Shown in pieces: positions 32,163-41,564 of a stretch of DNA of 64,000 nt. Every line of letters begins with the position of its first letter. The stretch's first letter is position 1. The stretch is from assembly GCF_009663685.2 (NCBI RefSeq), contig NZ_RCOG02000027.1, forward strand, positions 362,347 to 426,346, read 5' to 3'. The notes beneath the pieces were generated by a model, which made no database searches, was not told the DNA's origin, and saw only the letters and a list, made by a program, of their open reading frames with translations. This stretch comes from Cupriavidus sp. U2. Its GTDB lineage: Bacteria; Pseudomonadota; Gammaproteobacteria; Burkholderiales; Burkholderiaceae. Both the position numbers and the translations under genes were made by a program.

Positions 32163-33024
32163 ACGCGGCTTTGCCGCAGGCCGCGGCCCGGGCCGTGGCG
32201 ATCCCGGGTTCTTTGGCGCGCCCAGCGCGCCCCAGGGCGCCGGCGGTCTTTCGGAAAAGCAATCCGGCGGGCTCTCCGGTGGACTCACCAATGTCCACCG
32301 CAGCGACGAAGACTTCCAGGGTTTCGAGGCGCCCGTGCGATCGAGCCTGGGCGGCGACGCCTGGAAACGCTGGCAGCCCGAATCGCTTGACCCGCGCGAC
32401 GCCCTGAAGAAAGCGCTGGCCGCGCAGTTGCCGGTCGAGCCCCCGCCCCCGCCGCCGATCGACTTTGCCGCGCTGGACGCCATGCGCGACGGCGCACGCA
32501 AGGAAGGCTATGCGCAGGGCTACACCCAGGGCCAGACCCAGGGCTACGGCGACGGCCACCGCGAAGGCTATGCCCGCGGGCTGGAATCGGCCCGCAGCGA
32601 AGCCGCCCGCCTGCACGAACTGGCCGGCAACTTCCGCGACGCGCTGGGCCGTGTCGATACGGAGATCTCCGACGCGCTGATTTCGCTGGCGCTCGACGTG
32701 GCACGCCAGCTGGTGCGCAAGACGATGGAAATCGACCCGGCCGCGCTGGTGCCAGCCGCGCGCGAACTGATCAACGCCGAACCGCCGCTGTCCGGCGCGC
32801 CCTGCCTGCTGCTCAACCCCGAAGACGTGGCGCTGGTGGAAACCCACCTGAAGGGCGAACTCGAAGCCGCCGGCTGGACCGTGCGCGCCGATGCCACCGT
32901 GGCGCGCGGCGGCTGCATCGCCAGCGCCGCCAGCGGTGAACTCGACGGCACGCTGGCCACGCGCTGGGAGCGCGTGATCAAGGCCCTGGGCCGCAACGAT
33001 CCGTGGGAGCCCCCGCATGCATGA
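32149..33024 (+). CDS. fliH: Flagellar assembly protein FliH
   Basis: The start was set at ATG 32149 with GGAGG seven bases before it; 291 residues. The first 110 residues are Gly/Pro-rich and variable. The glycine-repeat segment YAQGYTQGQTQGYGDG (about 120-135) is the known GxxxG-type helix of FliH. The C-terminal domain (about 175-290) resembles the peripheral stalk of V-type ATPases. FliH dimers bind FliI and anchor it to the C-ring. It overlaps fliI by eight bases. Confidence 0.94.
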   Translation: MPTFERGFAAGRGPGRGDPGFFGAPSAPQGAGGLSEKQSGGLSGGLTNVHRSDEDFQGFEAPVRSSLGGDAWKRWQPESLDPRDALKKALAAQLPVEPPPPPPIDFAALDAMRDGARKEGYAQGYTQGQTQGYGDGHREGYARGLESARSEAARLHELAGNFRDALGRVDTEISDALISLALDVARQLVRKTMEIDPAALVPAARELINAEPPLSGAPCLLLNPEDVALVETHLKGELEAAGWTVRADATVARGGCIASAASGELDGTLATRWERVIKALGRNDPWEPPHA

Positions 33025-34468
33025 TTCCCAGGCCACGGCGCCAGACACCGCCTCCGCTGCAGCCCATACCGGCCGCTGGCGCGATGCGCTGGCCACCGCT
33101 TCGTCGAACATCGCCGAGATCGACAGCAAGCGTGCCTGCGGCCGCCTGACGCGTGCCGCCGGCCTGGTGCTGGAAGCCGTGGGTCTGCGCATGCCCGTGG
33201 GCAGCGACTGCCTGATCGAACTGCCGGGCGGCCAGCATTCGCATGGCGGCCCGCGCACGGCCGAAGCCGAAGTCGTGGGCTTTGGCGCCGATCGCCTCTA
33301 CCTGATGCCGCAATCCGACGTGGCCGGCCTGGTGCCGGGCGCCCGCGTCTATCCGCTGGAACCGTCGCCGCTGCCCAGGGGCGTGAGCGCCCCGCGCGAG
33401 CCGGGCTCCAAGCGCCTGCCCGTGGGCGATGGCCTGCTGGGCCGGGTGCTGGACGCGGCCGGACGTCCGCTTGACGGGCTGGGCCCGATCACCGCCGCCA
33501 GCGAAGTGCCGCTGTCGGGCGCGCAGATCAACCCGCTGATGCGTGCTCCGATCGAAACGGTGCTCGATACCGGCGTGCGCGCCATCAACGGCATGCTGAC
33601 CGTTGGCCGCGGCCAGCGCATGGGCCTGTTCGCAGGCTCCGGCGTGGGAAAGTCCGTGCTGCTGGGCATGATGGCCCGCTACACGAACGCCGACGTGATC
33701 GTGGTTGGCCTGATCGGCGAACGCGGCCGCGAAGTGAAGGAATTCATCGAGAACATCCTCGGCGAGGAAGGCCGCAAGCGATCGGTGGTGGTGGCCGCGC
33801 CGGCCGATTGCTCGCCGCTGCTGCGCATGCAGGGCGCCGCCTACGCGACGCGCCTGGCAGAGTATTTCCGCGACAAGGGCCAGCACGTGCTGCTGATCAT
33901 GGATTCGCTGACCCGTTACGCGATGGCCCAGCGCGAGATCGCCCTGGCCATCGGCGAGCCGCCGGCCACCAAGGGCTATCCGCCATCGGTGTTCGCCAAG
34001 CTGCCGACGCTGGTGGAGCGCACCGGCAACGGCCCCGAAGGCGGCGGCTCGATTACCGCCTTCTATACCGTGCTGACCGAAGGCGACGACCAGCAGGACC
34101 CGATTGCCGATTCGGCGCGCGCCATTCTCGACGGCCATATCGTGCTGTCGCGCAGCCTGGCCGAAGCGGGTCACTATCCGGCCATCGACGTGGAAGCGTC
34201 GATCAGCCGTGCCATGACCGCCTTGATCGAACCGCCGCAATTTGCCTCCGTGCGGCGATTCAAGCAGTTGATGTCGCGCTACCAGCGCAATCGCGACCTG
34301 ATCAGCGTGGGCGCCTACGTGCCCGGCAACGATCCGGAGCTGGACCTCGCGATCCGCCTGCATCCGCGCATGGAGGCATTCCTGCAGCAGGACATCCACG
34401 AGCGCGCCGGCTACGAGGTGTCGATCGCCCAGCTGCACGCGACCATCGGAGCAACCCACCATGGCTAA
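33017..34468 (+). CDS. fliI: Flagellum-specific ATPase FliI
   Basis: FliI has 483 residues. The Walker A motif is GLFAGSGVGKSVLLG, the Walker B region is VLLIMDSLTRYAMAQREIAL, and GEPPATKGYPPSVFAKLPTL and EGGGSITAFYTVLTEGDD are hallmark segments shared with F1 beta and type III ATPases. It energises delivery and unfolding of export substrates with FliH and FliJ. About the first 30 residues form the hydrophilic N-terminal extension. Confidence 0.97.
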   Translation: MHDSQATAPDTASAAAHTGRWRDALATASSNIAEIDSKRACGRLTRAAGLVLEAVGLRMPVGSDCLIELPGGQHSHGGPRTAEAEVVGFGADRLYLMPQSDVAGLVPGARVYPLEPSPLPRGVSAPREPGSKRLPVGDGLLGRVLDAAGRPLDGLGPITAASEVPLSGAQINPLMRAPIETVLDTGVRAINGMLTVGRGQRMGLFAGSGVGKSVLLGMMARYTNADVIVVGLIGERGREVKEFIENILGEEGRKRSVVVAAPADCSPLLRMQGAAYATRLAEYFRDKGQHVLLIMDSLTRYAMAQREIALAIGEPPATKGYPPSVFAKLPTLVERTGNGPEGGGSITAFYTVLTEGDDQQDPIADSARAILDGHIVLSRSLAEAGHYPAIDVEASISRAMTALIEPPQFASVRRFKQLMSRYQRNRDLISVGAYVPGNDPELDLAIRLHPRMEAFLQQDIHERAGYEVSIAQLHATIGATHHG

Positions 34469-34913
34469 GACATCGCCGATGCACACCCTGGCCGACATCG
34501 CCCAGGACAACACGGACAAGGCCACGCGCGAGCTGGGCCGGCTGCAGGGCCTGCGCACGCAAGCCGAGCAGCAGCTGCACGCGTTGACCGAGTACCGTCA
34601 CGAGTACCGCGCCCGCATGCAGGTCATTGCGGCCGAAGGCATGACGTCCAGCCGCTGGCAGGATTTCTCGCGCTTTCTCGACTCGCTCGACCATGCCATC
34701 CGCCAGCAGACCGCCGCGCTGGACAAGGCCGAGGCCGACCTGCTGGCCGGCCGCGCCAACTGGCAACAGCAGAAGCGCCGCCAGAATTCCTTCGACACGC
34801 TGATCACGCGTGCCGAAGTGCGCGAACAACAGATCGCCACACGCCGCGAACAGCGGGCCAACGACGAATACGCGGCCCGCATCGCACGCCAGCCGGCGAG
34901 CGGCCAGAACTGA
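34461..34913 (+). CDS. fliJ: Flagellar export protein FliJ
   Basis: FliJ has 150 residues and is predicted to be almost entirely a long antiparallel coiled coil: LADIAQDNTDKATRELGRLQ and QQTAALDKAEADLLAGRANW. FliJ acts as the central stalk of the FliI hexamer and recycles late chaperones. It overlaps fliI by eight bases. Sequence conservation in this family is weak; order and coiled-coil pattern support the call. Confidence 0.93.
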   Translation: MAKTSPMHTLADIAQDNTDKATRELGRLQGLRTQAEQQLHALTEYRHEYRARMQVIAAEGMTSSRWQDFSRFLDSLDHAIRQQTAALDKAEADLLAGRANWQQQKRRQNSFDTLITRAEVREQQIATRREQRANDEYAARIARQPASGQN

Positions 34914-34929
34914 CCTGCCAAAGACCACA

Positions 34930-36435
34930 ATGATCGATATCAGCCAGATCGTCGGCAACACCGCCGCAGCCCTCGGGAACCTCAAGTCGCCGGACGCCGG
35001 CAAGGTTGGCGATGCCAACCCGTTCCAGGATGCGCTGTCGCGCGCACGCCAGGATGGTCAGCAGTCCGCGCCGGCCGCCGCGCAGGCGAAGGTGCCTGCC
35101 AAGGATGGCAAGCAGGCCGAGGCATCGAAGGGCAGCGCCACGCAAAAGCCGCAGCAGCCCGCCGCCAACAATGCGCTGCCACAGAAGGACACCGGCAAGG
35201 TAGCCGCCAAGGGCGACGCGAAGACCGACGAGGCCAAGGATGGCGAGACCGACGACACCGCATCGGCCGATGCCGCAGCGGCCGCCGCCGCACTGGCCGC
35301 CGCCGCGCTACTGACGCAGCCCCCGGTCCCGCAGGCCCCTGCCGCCGCCAGCACGGCCGGCGTCGACACCAGTGCGATCGACGGCCTGCCGACGCTGCCG
35401 TCGGCACAGGGCGCGGCCCAGGGCGCCAGCGCATCGGCTGCTGCCGCTGCGGCCTCCGCATCCACCGCAGCCGCCGCCGCTGCCGATCCGGCCGCCGATG
35501 CCGCGGCCTTGCAGGCACAGGCCGAAGCCAGGCTGCCTGCCGCCACCGTAGACACGGCCGCCAAGGGCACCACCGCCAGCCCGGCCGACACACTGGCACT
35601 GATCGCCCAGCAACGCGCCACGCTGCAGAACAGCGCACCGACGACTGCGGACAAGATCGCCGCCACCGTCACGGCGCCCGCTCAGGCCGCCGCACAGGAC
35701 GCCCGCGGCCAGGGCGCCGGCCAGCAGCATGCGAACCTGGGCCATCAGAACCAGCCGGCCCTGACGCCGGCCGGCGACGCCCCGGCCAGCCAGCCGGCGC
35801 AGGCCCCGGTCACGCCGTTCGCCGTCGCACAGGCCAGCGCACGCACCGGTGAAGGCGTGGACACGGGCGCGACAAATGCCAGCAGCGCCGCCACCATCGC
35901 ATCGGCCCTTGCCGCGCAGACGCCGGCCCAGGCCGCCCAGGCCAACGCCGCCGCCGTTGCCGTTGCCGCGCGCCCGGTCATCGCCCCGAACGTCGGGGAC
36001 AGCCAGTGGTCGCAGGCACTGGGCCAGCAGATGGTGCGCCTGTCCACCCAGGGCAACCAGACCGCCGAACTCGATCTGAACCCGCCCAACCTGGGCCCGC
36101 TGAAGGTGGTGCTGAACGTGGTCAACGACCAGGCCCAGGCGCAGTTCGTATCGCCGCACCAGGCCGTGCGCGCCGCCGTGGAAGCCGCGCTGCCGCACCT
36201 GCGCACGTCGATGGCCGAAGCGGGCATCCAGCTTGGCCAGACATCGGTGGGCGCCGACAGCTTTGCGCAAGCCAACTCGGGTGGCCAGCAACAGCAGCCG
36301 CAACGCCACGCCGGCAACGGCAGCAGCTTCGGCCAGGCCATGGGCTTCGGCAACGACACGGCGGCGCCTGCCGCCCCCGCCACACCGCGCGCCCCGCGCA
36401 CGCTGGCGCGTGGCGAGGTCGATACGTTCGCCTGA
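34930..36435 (+). CDS. fliK: Flagellar hook-length control protein FliK
   Basis: The start was set at ATG 34930 (MIDISQIVGNTAAAL); 501 residues. Residues about 40-340 are highly Ala-, Gln- and Pro-rich, as expected for the disordered ruler. The compact C-terminal domain (about 345-450) carries WSQALGQQMVRLSTQGNQTA, AELDLNPPNLGPLKVVLNV and VRAAVEAALPHLRTSMAEAG, the classic FliK_C signature that talks to FlhB. It is the last gene of fliFGHIJK, followed by a strong terminator. Compare the second FliK-like gene at 19520. Confidence 0.95.
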   Translation: MIDISQIVGNTAAALGNLKSPDAGKVGDANPFQDALSRARQDGQQSAPAAAQAKVPAKDGKQAEASKGSATQKPQQPAANNALPQKDTGKVAAKGDAKTDEAKDGETDDTASADAAAAAAALAAAALLTQPPVPQAPAAASTAGVDTSAIDGLPTLPSAQGAAQGASASAAAAAASASTAAAAAADPAADAAALQAQAEARLPAATVDTAAKGTTASPADTLALIAQQRATLQNSAPTTADKIAATVTAPAQAAAQDARGQGAGQQHANLGHQNQPALTPAGDAPASQPAQAPVTPFAVAQASARTGEGVDTGATNASSAATIASALAAQTPAQAAQANAAAVAVAARPVIAPNVGDSQWSQALGQQMVRLSTQGNQTAELDLNPPNLGPLKVVLNVVNDQAQAQFVSPHQAVRAAVEAALPHLRTSMAEAGIQLGQTSVGADSFAQANSGGQQQQPQRHAGNGSSFGQAMGFGNDTAAPAAPATPRAPRTLARGEVDTFA

Positions 36436-36459
36436 CGCACAGGGTCGTCCCGACCCCGC

Positions 36460-36508
36460 AAAGCCCGCCCTCTCCTCCCTCCTTGCGAGAAGGAAGGCGG
36501 GCTTTTTT
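36460..36508 (+). terminator. Intrinsic terminator of the fliF-fliK operon
   Basis: AAGCCCGCC (36461-36469) pairs with GGCGGGCTT (36496-36504), with an internal purine/pyrimidine-rich stem, followed by a run of T to 36507. This is a clear rho-independent terminator 25 bases after the fliK stop codon. Confidence 0.85.
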
Positions 36509-36600
36509 CATGCTGGCAACCTGGAACTTAAACGCGCACGGGGCGGTCATTTGAGCGACGATAGCCACACCCGCCCACTCGCTCCCTCGCCCCCCGGCCA

Positions 36601-37671
36601 ATGACCATGCCCAGCCTTCGCCCGCCCCTCGTTCGTCCAACCCAGCTTGCCGCGCTCGCGCTGGCGGCCACCTTCGCAACCCTGGCCACCCTCGCACCGC
36701 CCGTCCACGCGGCCGGCGCAACCGATGGCGGCGCCACCTACGGCCCCGAGCTGGAAGGCTTCGACTACCCCTATCCGGTCCAACGCTACAAGTTCTCGTC
36801 GCAGGGACAGCCCCTGGAGATGGCGTTCATGGACGTCAGACCCGAAATGCCGAACGGCCGCGCCGTGGTGCTGCTGCACGGCAAGAACTTCTGCGGCGCC
36901 ACGTGGCAGGAGACCATCCGCCAGCTCAGCGGCGCAGGCTACCGGGTGGTGGCGCCCGATCAGGTGGGCTTCTGCAAGTCGACCAAACCGGCGCACTACC
37001 AGTACACGTTCCAGCAACTGGCGCGCAACACGCACGACCTGCTGGCATCGATCGGCATTCGCGACGTCACCGTGATGGGGCACTCCACGGGCGGCATGCT
37101 GGCCATGCGCTATGCGCTGATGTATCCGCAGGAAACGAAGCAACTGGTGCTGGTGAACCCGATCGGGCTGGAGGACTGGAAGGCCAAAGGTGTGCCTTCA
37201 CTCTCGGTGGACCAGTGGTACGCCCGCGAACTGAACACTACGGCCGATCGCATCCGCAACTACGAGAAGTCCACGTACTACGTGAACCAGTGGAAGCCGG
37301 AATACGAGCCGTGGGTGCAGATGCTGGCTGGCATGTATCGCGGCCCGGGCAAGCAGATCGTGGCATGGAACTCCGCCCTGCTCTACGACATGATCTACAC
37401 CCAGCCCGTGGTCTACGAAATGGGCGCCATCCAGGCCCCCACGCTGCTGATGATCGGCGACAAGGACACCACGGCCATCGGCAAGGACGCCGCCCCGGCC
37501 GACGTGCAGCCAAAGCTGGGCCGCTACCCCGAGCTGGCCCAGACCACGGCAAAGGCCATCCCGCACACGACGCTGGTGGAATTCCCGGAAATGGGCCACG
37601 CCCCACAGATGCAGGATCCGGCAGCGTTTCACAAGGCCTTGCTGGAGGGGATGGGGAAGGTGTCGCGATAA
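36601..37671 (+). CDS. Exported alpha/beta hydrolase
   Basis: The 356-residue protein has a signal peptide of about 37 residues ending in VHA-AGA. The alpha/beta-hydrolase fold shows an HGKNFCG oxyanion-hole region (about 94-100), the nucleophile elbow GHSTGGM (about 160-166), an acid candidate in IGDKDTTAIG and the catalytic His in MGHAPQ near the C-terminus. The family is broad (esterases, lipases, epoxide hydrolases), so the substrate is not predicted. It stands alone between the fliK terminator and a toxin-antitoxin pair. Confidence 0.88.
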   Translation: MTMPSLRPPLVRPTQLAALALAATFATLATLAPPVHAAGATDGGATYGPELEGFDYPYPVQRYKFSSQGQPLEMAFMDVRPEMPNGRAVVLLHGKNFCGATWQETIRQLSGAGYRVVAPDQVGFCKSTKPAHYQYTFQQLARNTHDLLASIGIRDVTVMGHSTGGMLAMRYALMYPQETKQLVLVNPIGLEDWKAKGVPSLSVDQWYARELNTTADRIRNYEKSTYYVNQWKPEYEPWVQMLAGMYRGPGKQIVAWNSALLYDMIYTQPVVYEMGAIQAPTLLMIGDKDTTAIGKDAAPADVQPKLGRYPELAQTTAKAIPHTTLVEFPEMGHAPQMQDPAAFHKALLEGMGKVSR

Positions 37672-37686
37672 GTTGTCGCCGACGGC

Positions 37687-38262
37687 CTAAAGCAGCGTTC
37701 TGTAAGGAAGGAGTGCTTTGGCGGTCCGGGTCAGGCCATTTTTCTCGAAGTTCTTCAGGAGACAGTCCGGGGTCATCCTGGGCTGACTCATCGCGCTACG
37801 CTGGAGCCGAACTCCAGCCACGACTACGCCAACGCTCAGATCCATCAGATTTTCGATGAATTCGTCGGGATGCTGCGCTTCGATTCCAAAGGGAGCCACC
37901 GCTTCTGCCGGAAAGTCCTTCAGGTCGAAAGTCACGATGACGCTCGCGCTGCAGTGTATGGCCGCCGCCAGGACGTGTCGGTCGCCGGGATCGGGTAGCG
38001 TGAGGCCGTCTATCAGCGACTCATAGCCGGTAACCACACTGTTGGGAACGGCCTCGTCCATTCTTTGCGAAGTACGATCCAGCCGCGCGCGCGTCAGGTC
38101 GGGCCGGTTAGCCAGAAGATTTCGCTTCCATTCTTCCTGAATGCGATCACTCCATCGCGCGCGAAACAGCCCCGACTTTGCCAGGCGGACGAGCAGATCC
38201 CTAACCGGGGCGGGATACAGAACGCAAGCATCGTAGACAGCTGTAAAAGGTGAACATCTCAT
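37687..38262 (-). CDS. PIN domain toxin of a type II toxin-antitoxin pair
   Basis: The 191-residue protein has PIN-domain acidic residues in order: Asp11 in VYDACVLYP, Glu in RIQEEWKRN, Asp in LPDPGDRHVLAAAI and Asp in TFDLKDFP. This is the PF13470-like PIN group in which a C-terminal extension (about 140-191) follows the nuclease core. Such proteins cut RNA and are neutralised by the adjacent antitoxin. Its ATG overlaps the antitoxin stop (ATGA). The target RNA is not known. Confidence 0.88.
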   Translation of the reverse strand: MRCSPFTAVYDACVLYPAPVRDLLVRLAKSGLFRARWSDRIQEEWKRNLLANRPDLTRARLDRTSQRMDEAVPNSVVTGYESLIDGLTLPDPGDRHVLAAAIHCSASVIVTFDLKDFPAEAVAPFGIEAQHPDEFIENLMDLSVGVVVAGVRLQRSAMSQPRMTPDCLLKNFEKNGLTRTAKALLPYRTLL

Positions 38263-38723
38263 TCGTAGCCCATGCCCAGGGCCTGTGCTTCACGAACCAA
38301 CTCATCCATCAGCCTCTCGCTCTCTGCATCCCGTGCGGCCTTGTAGGCCATGAGGTCCGAGAAGCGGATGCGGCGATGCTTGCCGGTCTTGTGGAACGGC
38401 AGCTCGCCAGCTTCGAGCAGGCTGACCAGATAGGGTCGGGACACGTTCAGCAAGTCCGCAGCTTCCTGGGTCGTCAGTTCGGCATGTACCGGAACGACTT
38501 GCACCGCATTGCCAGCCGCCAGTTCCGCCAGGATATCGAGCAGCAAGCGTAGGGCTGTGGTTGGCAACTCAATTTGATGCGCCTCATCCTTCTCATCGAA
38601 AATCTGGATGCGCTGTGTGTCAATGTGTGTCCGAAGGTAGGCCGCAAGCTCGCGCTGGCCGCGCAGGGCAATTTCGACTTCCTTGTCGGCGGGGAGCGTG
38701 GTGCGAGGGTCGAGAATGGTCAT
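38259..38723 (-). CDS. Excisionase-type helix-turn-helix antitoxin
   Basis: This 154-residue protein lies immediately upstream of the PIN toxin. The C-terminal half carries an excisionase/MerR-like helix-turn-helix: LTTQEAADLLNVSRPYLVSL, then ELPFHKTGKHRRIRFSDLMA (about 84-125). The N-terminal 80 residues would hold oligomerisation functions. Antitoxins of this type pair with PF13470 PIN toxins and repress their own operon. Inverted repeats in the promoter region (38741-38778) are candidate operators. Confidence 0.88.
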   Translation of the reverse strand: MTILDPRTTLPADKEVEIALRGQRELAAYLRTHIDTQRIQIFDEKDEAHQIELPTTALRLLLDILAELAAGNAVQVVPVHAELTTQEAADLLNVSRPYLVSLLEAGELPFHKTGKHRRIRFSDLMAYKAARDAESERLMDELVREAQALGMGYE

Positions 38724-38740
38724 ATGTCACTCCTTGCTGC

Positions 38741-38797
38741 ATTGCCCGACCATAATCGAAATAAACGAAACGGGCAATCCACGTCATCAACGAAACG
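38741..38797 (-). promoter_or_regulatory. Candidate operator of the toxin-antitoxin operon
   Basis: ATTGCCCG (38741-38748) and CGGGCAAT (38771-38778) form a perfect 8-bp inverted repeat with a 22-base gap, 18 bases upstream of the antitoxin start. Two direct copies of AACGAAACG (38764-38772 and 38789-38797) overlap and flank it. The set suits cooperative autorepression by the antitoxin/toxin complex. Confidence 0.5.
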
Positions 38798-38843
38798 ACA
38801 CGACGGCGGCCACCCGGTATGATCGGCCTGCACCCGGACTGCC

Positions 38844-39506
38844 ATGACCTTCGACCTCTTCGACGCCCTTCCTGCCGATCCCGATACGCCGCCAGCCGTT
38901 GAGCCATTGGGGCCCGGTGCCGTTGTCCTGCGGGGCTTTGCGCGTGACATCGGGCCTGTGCTGCTGCAGGCGGTTGGCGAAGTCAGCGCCGGCTCACCGT
39001 TTCGGCACCTGATCACGCCGGGCGGGCTGCGGATGTCGGTGGCGATGACAAATTGTGGCGAGCGGGGTTGGGTGTCGGACCGTACCGGTTATCGCTATGA
39101 CCCGGTCGATCCCGATACCGGGCGGCCCTGGCCGGACATGCCCCGGGCGTTCCGGCACCTGGCGCTGGATGCCGCCGAGGCGGCCGGGTATCCCGGTTTT
39201 GTGCCCGATGCGTGCCTGATCAACCGCTATCTGCCCGGTACACGGCTTTCGCTGCATCAGGACCGCGATGAACTCGACTTGCGGGCGCCCATCGTGTCGG
39301 TGTCGCTGGGCTTGCCGGCCATCTTTCTGTGGGGCGGCCTGCGCCGGGCCGACCGCCCGTCGCGGGTGCGGCTGGCGCATGGCGACGTGGTGGTCTGGGG
39401 CGGCCCCTCGCGGCTGGTGTTCCACGGCATCGCGCCACTGGCCGCAGGGGACCACGCACTGACCGGCGACGCGCGCATCAACCTGACGTTCCGCAAAACA
39501 CGCTGA
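38844..39506 (+). CDS. alkB: DNA oxidative demethylase AlkB
   Basis: The 220-residue protein is of the Fe(II)/2-oxoglutarate dioxygenase AlkB class. The iron ligands are visible as His and Asp in LHQDRDE (about 137-143) and His in FHGIAPL (about 193-199), and the 2-oxoglutarate-binding arginines lie in RINLTFRKTR at the C-terminus. CLINRYLPGTRLSLHQDRDE is close to the E. coli sequence. It repairs 1-methyladenine and 3-methylcytosine. It diverges from the toxin-antitoxin operon across about 120 bases. No Ada-type regulator lies nearby. Confidence 0.95.
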   Translation: MTFDLFDALPADPDTPPAVEPLGPGAVVLRGFARDIGPVLLQAVGEVSAGSPFRHLITPGGLRMSVAMTNCGERGWVSDRTGYRYDPVDPDTGRPWPDMPRAFRHLALDAAEAAGYPGFVPDACLINRYLPGTRLSLHQDRDELDLRAPIVSVSLGLPAIFLWGGLRRADRPSRVRLAHGDVVVWGGPSRLVFHGIAPLAAGDHALTGDARINLTFRKTR

Positions 39507-39625
39507 CCCGTGCGCGGCAGTTGCCCGCTTCATCAGACAACCATACGATAGCGGCTCAGCACTTTCGCTCATAAAACAAGACCGGCGTCCCAGGCGACCG
39601 GCCCCGCTCGCGAGACAGATCCCAG

Positions 39626-41095
39626 ATGTCAGCCACACCCGGCAGCGCCCAAGCACGCCCCGAAGCCACACCCCCGACGCCCCCTTCCGCTCCCAAGCCC
39701 GCGCCACTGGCCGGCCGCCCTGCCGATTCGATCCGTGCCGCGCTGCTGATCGGCGCCTGCATCAGCGCCGTCTGGCTTGCGGGCAGTGCCCTGCATGCCC
39801 CGCCGGCGCTGATCTGGGCCGGCGCGCTGGTGCTGTCGACCGTATCCTGCTGGGCCGTTGGCGTGCTGCCCGAACCCACGGCCACGCTGCTGTTCTTCCT
39901 GTCAGCGGTGGTGTTCCATATCGCACCGCCCACCGTGGTGTTTTCGGGATTCACCTCGACGGCATGGTGGCTGATGTTCGGTGGCGCCGTGACCGGCGTG
40001 GCGCTGCGCAGTACCGGGCTGGCGTTGCGGCTGGCGGACATCATCTTCCACAAGCGGGTGGGCACTTACCCTCAGGTGATTACCACGGTGGCGCTGAGCG
40101 CGGTCGGGCTGGCGTTCCTGATGCCCTCCACCACTGGTCGCGTGCTGCTGCTGATGCCGATCGTGCTCGCACTGGCTGACCGGCTGGGCTTCGCCGCCGG
40201 GTCGAACGGCCGCATCGGCATGGTGATGACCGTCGCGGCGGCCAGCTACATGCCGCCCACCACCATCCTGCCGGCCAACATCCCGAACAGCGTGCTGCTG
40301 GGAGCGGCCAGCTCGCTCTATCACATCAACCTCAGCTACGGCAGCTACCTGCTGCTGCATTTCCCGGTGCTGGGCGCGTTGAAGACCGTGGTGCTGATCT
40401 GGCTAATCTGCAAGCTGTTCCCGGAAAACGGTCCGATGCCGGCGCAAGCGCCAGTCACGCAGACCGCGATGGGTGCCCAGGAGCGCGCGCTGGCCATCAT
40501 CCTGGCGTTGGCGGTGGCCGGGTTCGCCACCGATGCGTGGCATGGCATCTCGCCAGCCTGGATTTCGCTGGCGGCGTGCATCGTCTGCCTGCTGCCCGGC
40601 ATCGGCCTGGTATCGCCCAAGGCGCTGACCGAGCAGGTGCATCTGGTACCGCTGATCTATGTGGCCGGCTTTCTGGGTCTCGGCGCCGTGGTGGAATCGA
40701 CCGGACTGGGCAGCGCCATCAGTGCCGGCCTGCTGCAGGTGCTGCCGCTGACACCTGGCCATACGGCGGCCAACGTGGGCACCATCGGCGCCATGGGTGC
40801 GGTACTGGGTCTGATGTCGACGTTACCCGCGCTGCCGGCCGTGCTCACGCCGCTGGCGCGCGACCTGGCCATTGCAACGGGGCTGCCGCTGGAATCGGTG
40901 CTGATGCTGCAGGTGCCGGTGTTCTCGACGGTGTTCTTCCCGTACCAGTCGCCGCCGATCGTGATTGCAATGCAGCTTGGGGGCGTAGGCTTGCGGCACG
41001 GCACGCGGCTTTGCCTGACGATGGCCGCCATCACGCTGGTGGTGTTGCTGCCGCTAGATTACCTCTGGTGGAAGCTGCTGGGCTATCTGCCCTGA
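39626..41095 (+). CDS. SLC13/DASS family anion permease
   Basis: The 489-residue membrane protein has about 12 hydrophobic helices. The first 35 residues are a Pro/Ala-rich hydrophilic tail. FLMPSTTGRVLLLMPI (about 168-183) and SYMPPTTILPANIPNSVLLG (about 207-226) correspond to the two SNT-like anion/cation binding loops of the divalent anion:sodium symporters, with PTT replacing SNT. The likely substrates are C4-dicarboxylates, sulfate or similar anions; the sequence does not decide. Confidence 0.85.
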   Translation: MSATPGSAQARPEATPPTPPSAPKPAPLAGRPADSIRAALLIGACISAVWLAGSALHAPPALIWAGALVLSTVSCWAVGVLPEPTATLLFFLSAVVFHIAPPTVVFSGFTSTAWWLMFGGAVTGVALRSTGLALRLADIIFHKRVGTYPQVITTVALSAVGLAFLMPSTTGRVLLLMPIVLALADRLGFAAGSNGRIGMVMTVAAASYMPPTTILPANIPNSVLLGAASSLYHINLSYGSYLLLHFPVLGALKTVVLIWLICKLFPENGPMPAQAPVTQTAMGAQERALAIILALAVAGFATDAWHGISPAWISLAACIVCLLPGIGLVSPKALTEQVHLVPLIYVAGFLGLGAVVESTGLGSAISAGLLQVLPLTPGHTAANVGTIGAMGAVLGLMSTLPALPAVLTPLARDLAIATGLPLESVLMLQVPVFSTVFFPYQSPPIVIAMQLGGVGLRHGTRLCLTMAAITLVVLLPLDYLWWKLLGYLP

Positions 41096-41129
41096 CGGGC
41101 CGGGCGCGGCGCACGCAGGGCCGCGCCGG

Positions 41130-41387
41130 CTACCATTCGAGCTTCTCCAGCAACGCATCGCGCACGGCGCGGGGCTCGACGATCAGATCCATGCCGTAGG
41201 CCCCCAGCAGCGCCAGCAACTGGGCGACGCTGATGGTCTCCGGATTCAGCTCCATATGGGAAATGCGGCTCTGGCTGATGGCCAGCCGTGCGGCGGCGTC
41301 GGCCTGGGTCAGGCCGGCGATCTTGCGCGCGCCCTGGAGCACCTGCCCCAGTTGATCGCTGCTGGTAATGGTGACTCTGGCGGACAT
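41130..41387 (-). CDS. HipB-like XRE family transcriptional repressor (orphan)
   Basis: The 85-residue protein carries a helix-turn-helix LTQADAAARLAISQSRISHM (about 26-45) followed by ELNPETISVAQLLALLGAYG, the pattern of HipB antitoxins. No HipA-like kinase gene lies beside it, only the permease and the GntR regulator, so it is an orphan regulator or the remnant of a HipBA pair. Confidence 0.85.
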   Translation of the reverse strand: MSARVTITSSDQLGQVLQGARKIAGLTQADAAARLAISQSRISHMELNPETISVAQLLALLGAYGMDLIVEPRAVRDALLEKLEW

Positions 41388-41564
41388 CCTGGTCTACCCG
41401 GCAATAAATACCTCCGAAATCTATCAATTTCCGCCAGCAATCGACAAATCCTTCGTGATTGACGAATGCATTGAAGCTGTCATTACCCATGTAGTGGGTA
41501 GATGGCGGGCGAGCCGTTGCCAAAAACAAACGCCCTGACCCGATTCGGGCCGGCAGGGGCGGCT

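Noticed and set aside
29375..32501. Long minus-strand frames opposite fliF and fliG
   Set aside because: Antisense to strongly supported flagellar genes and without family features.
41130..41387. Complete HipBA toxin-antitoxin module
   Set aside because: Only the HipB-like repressor is present; no HipA-like kinase frame exists on either side.
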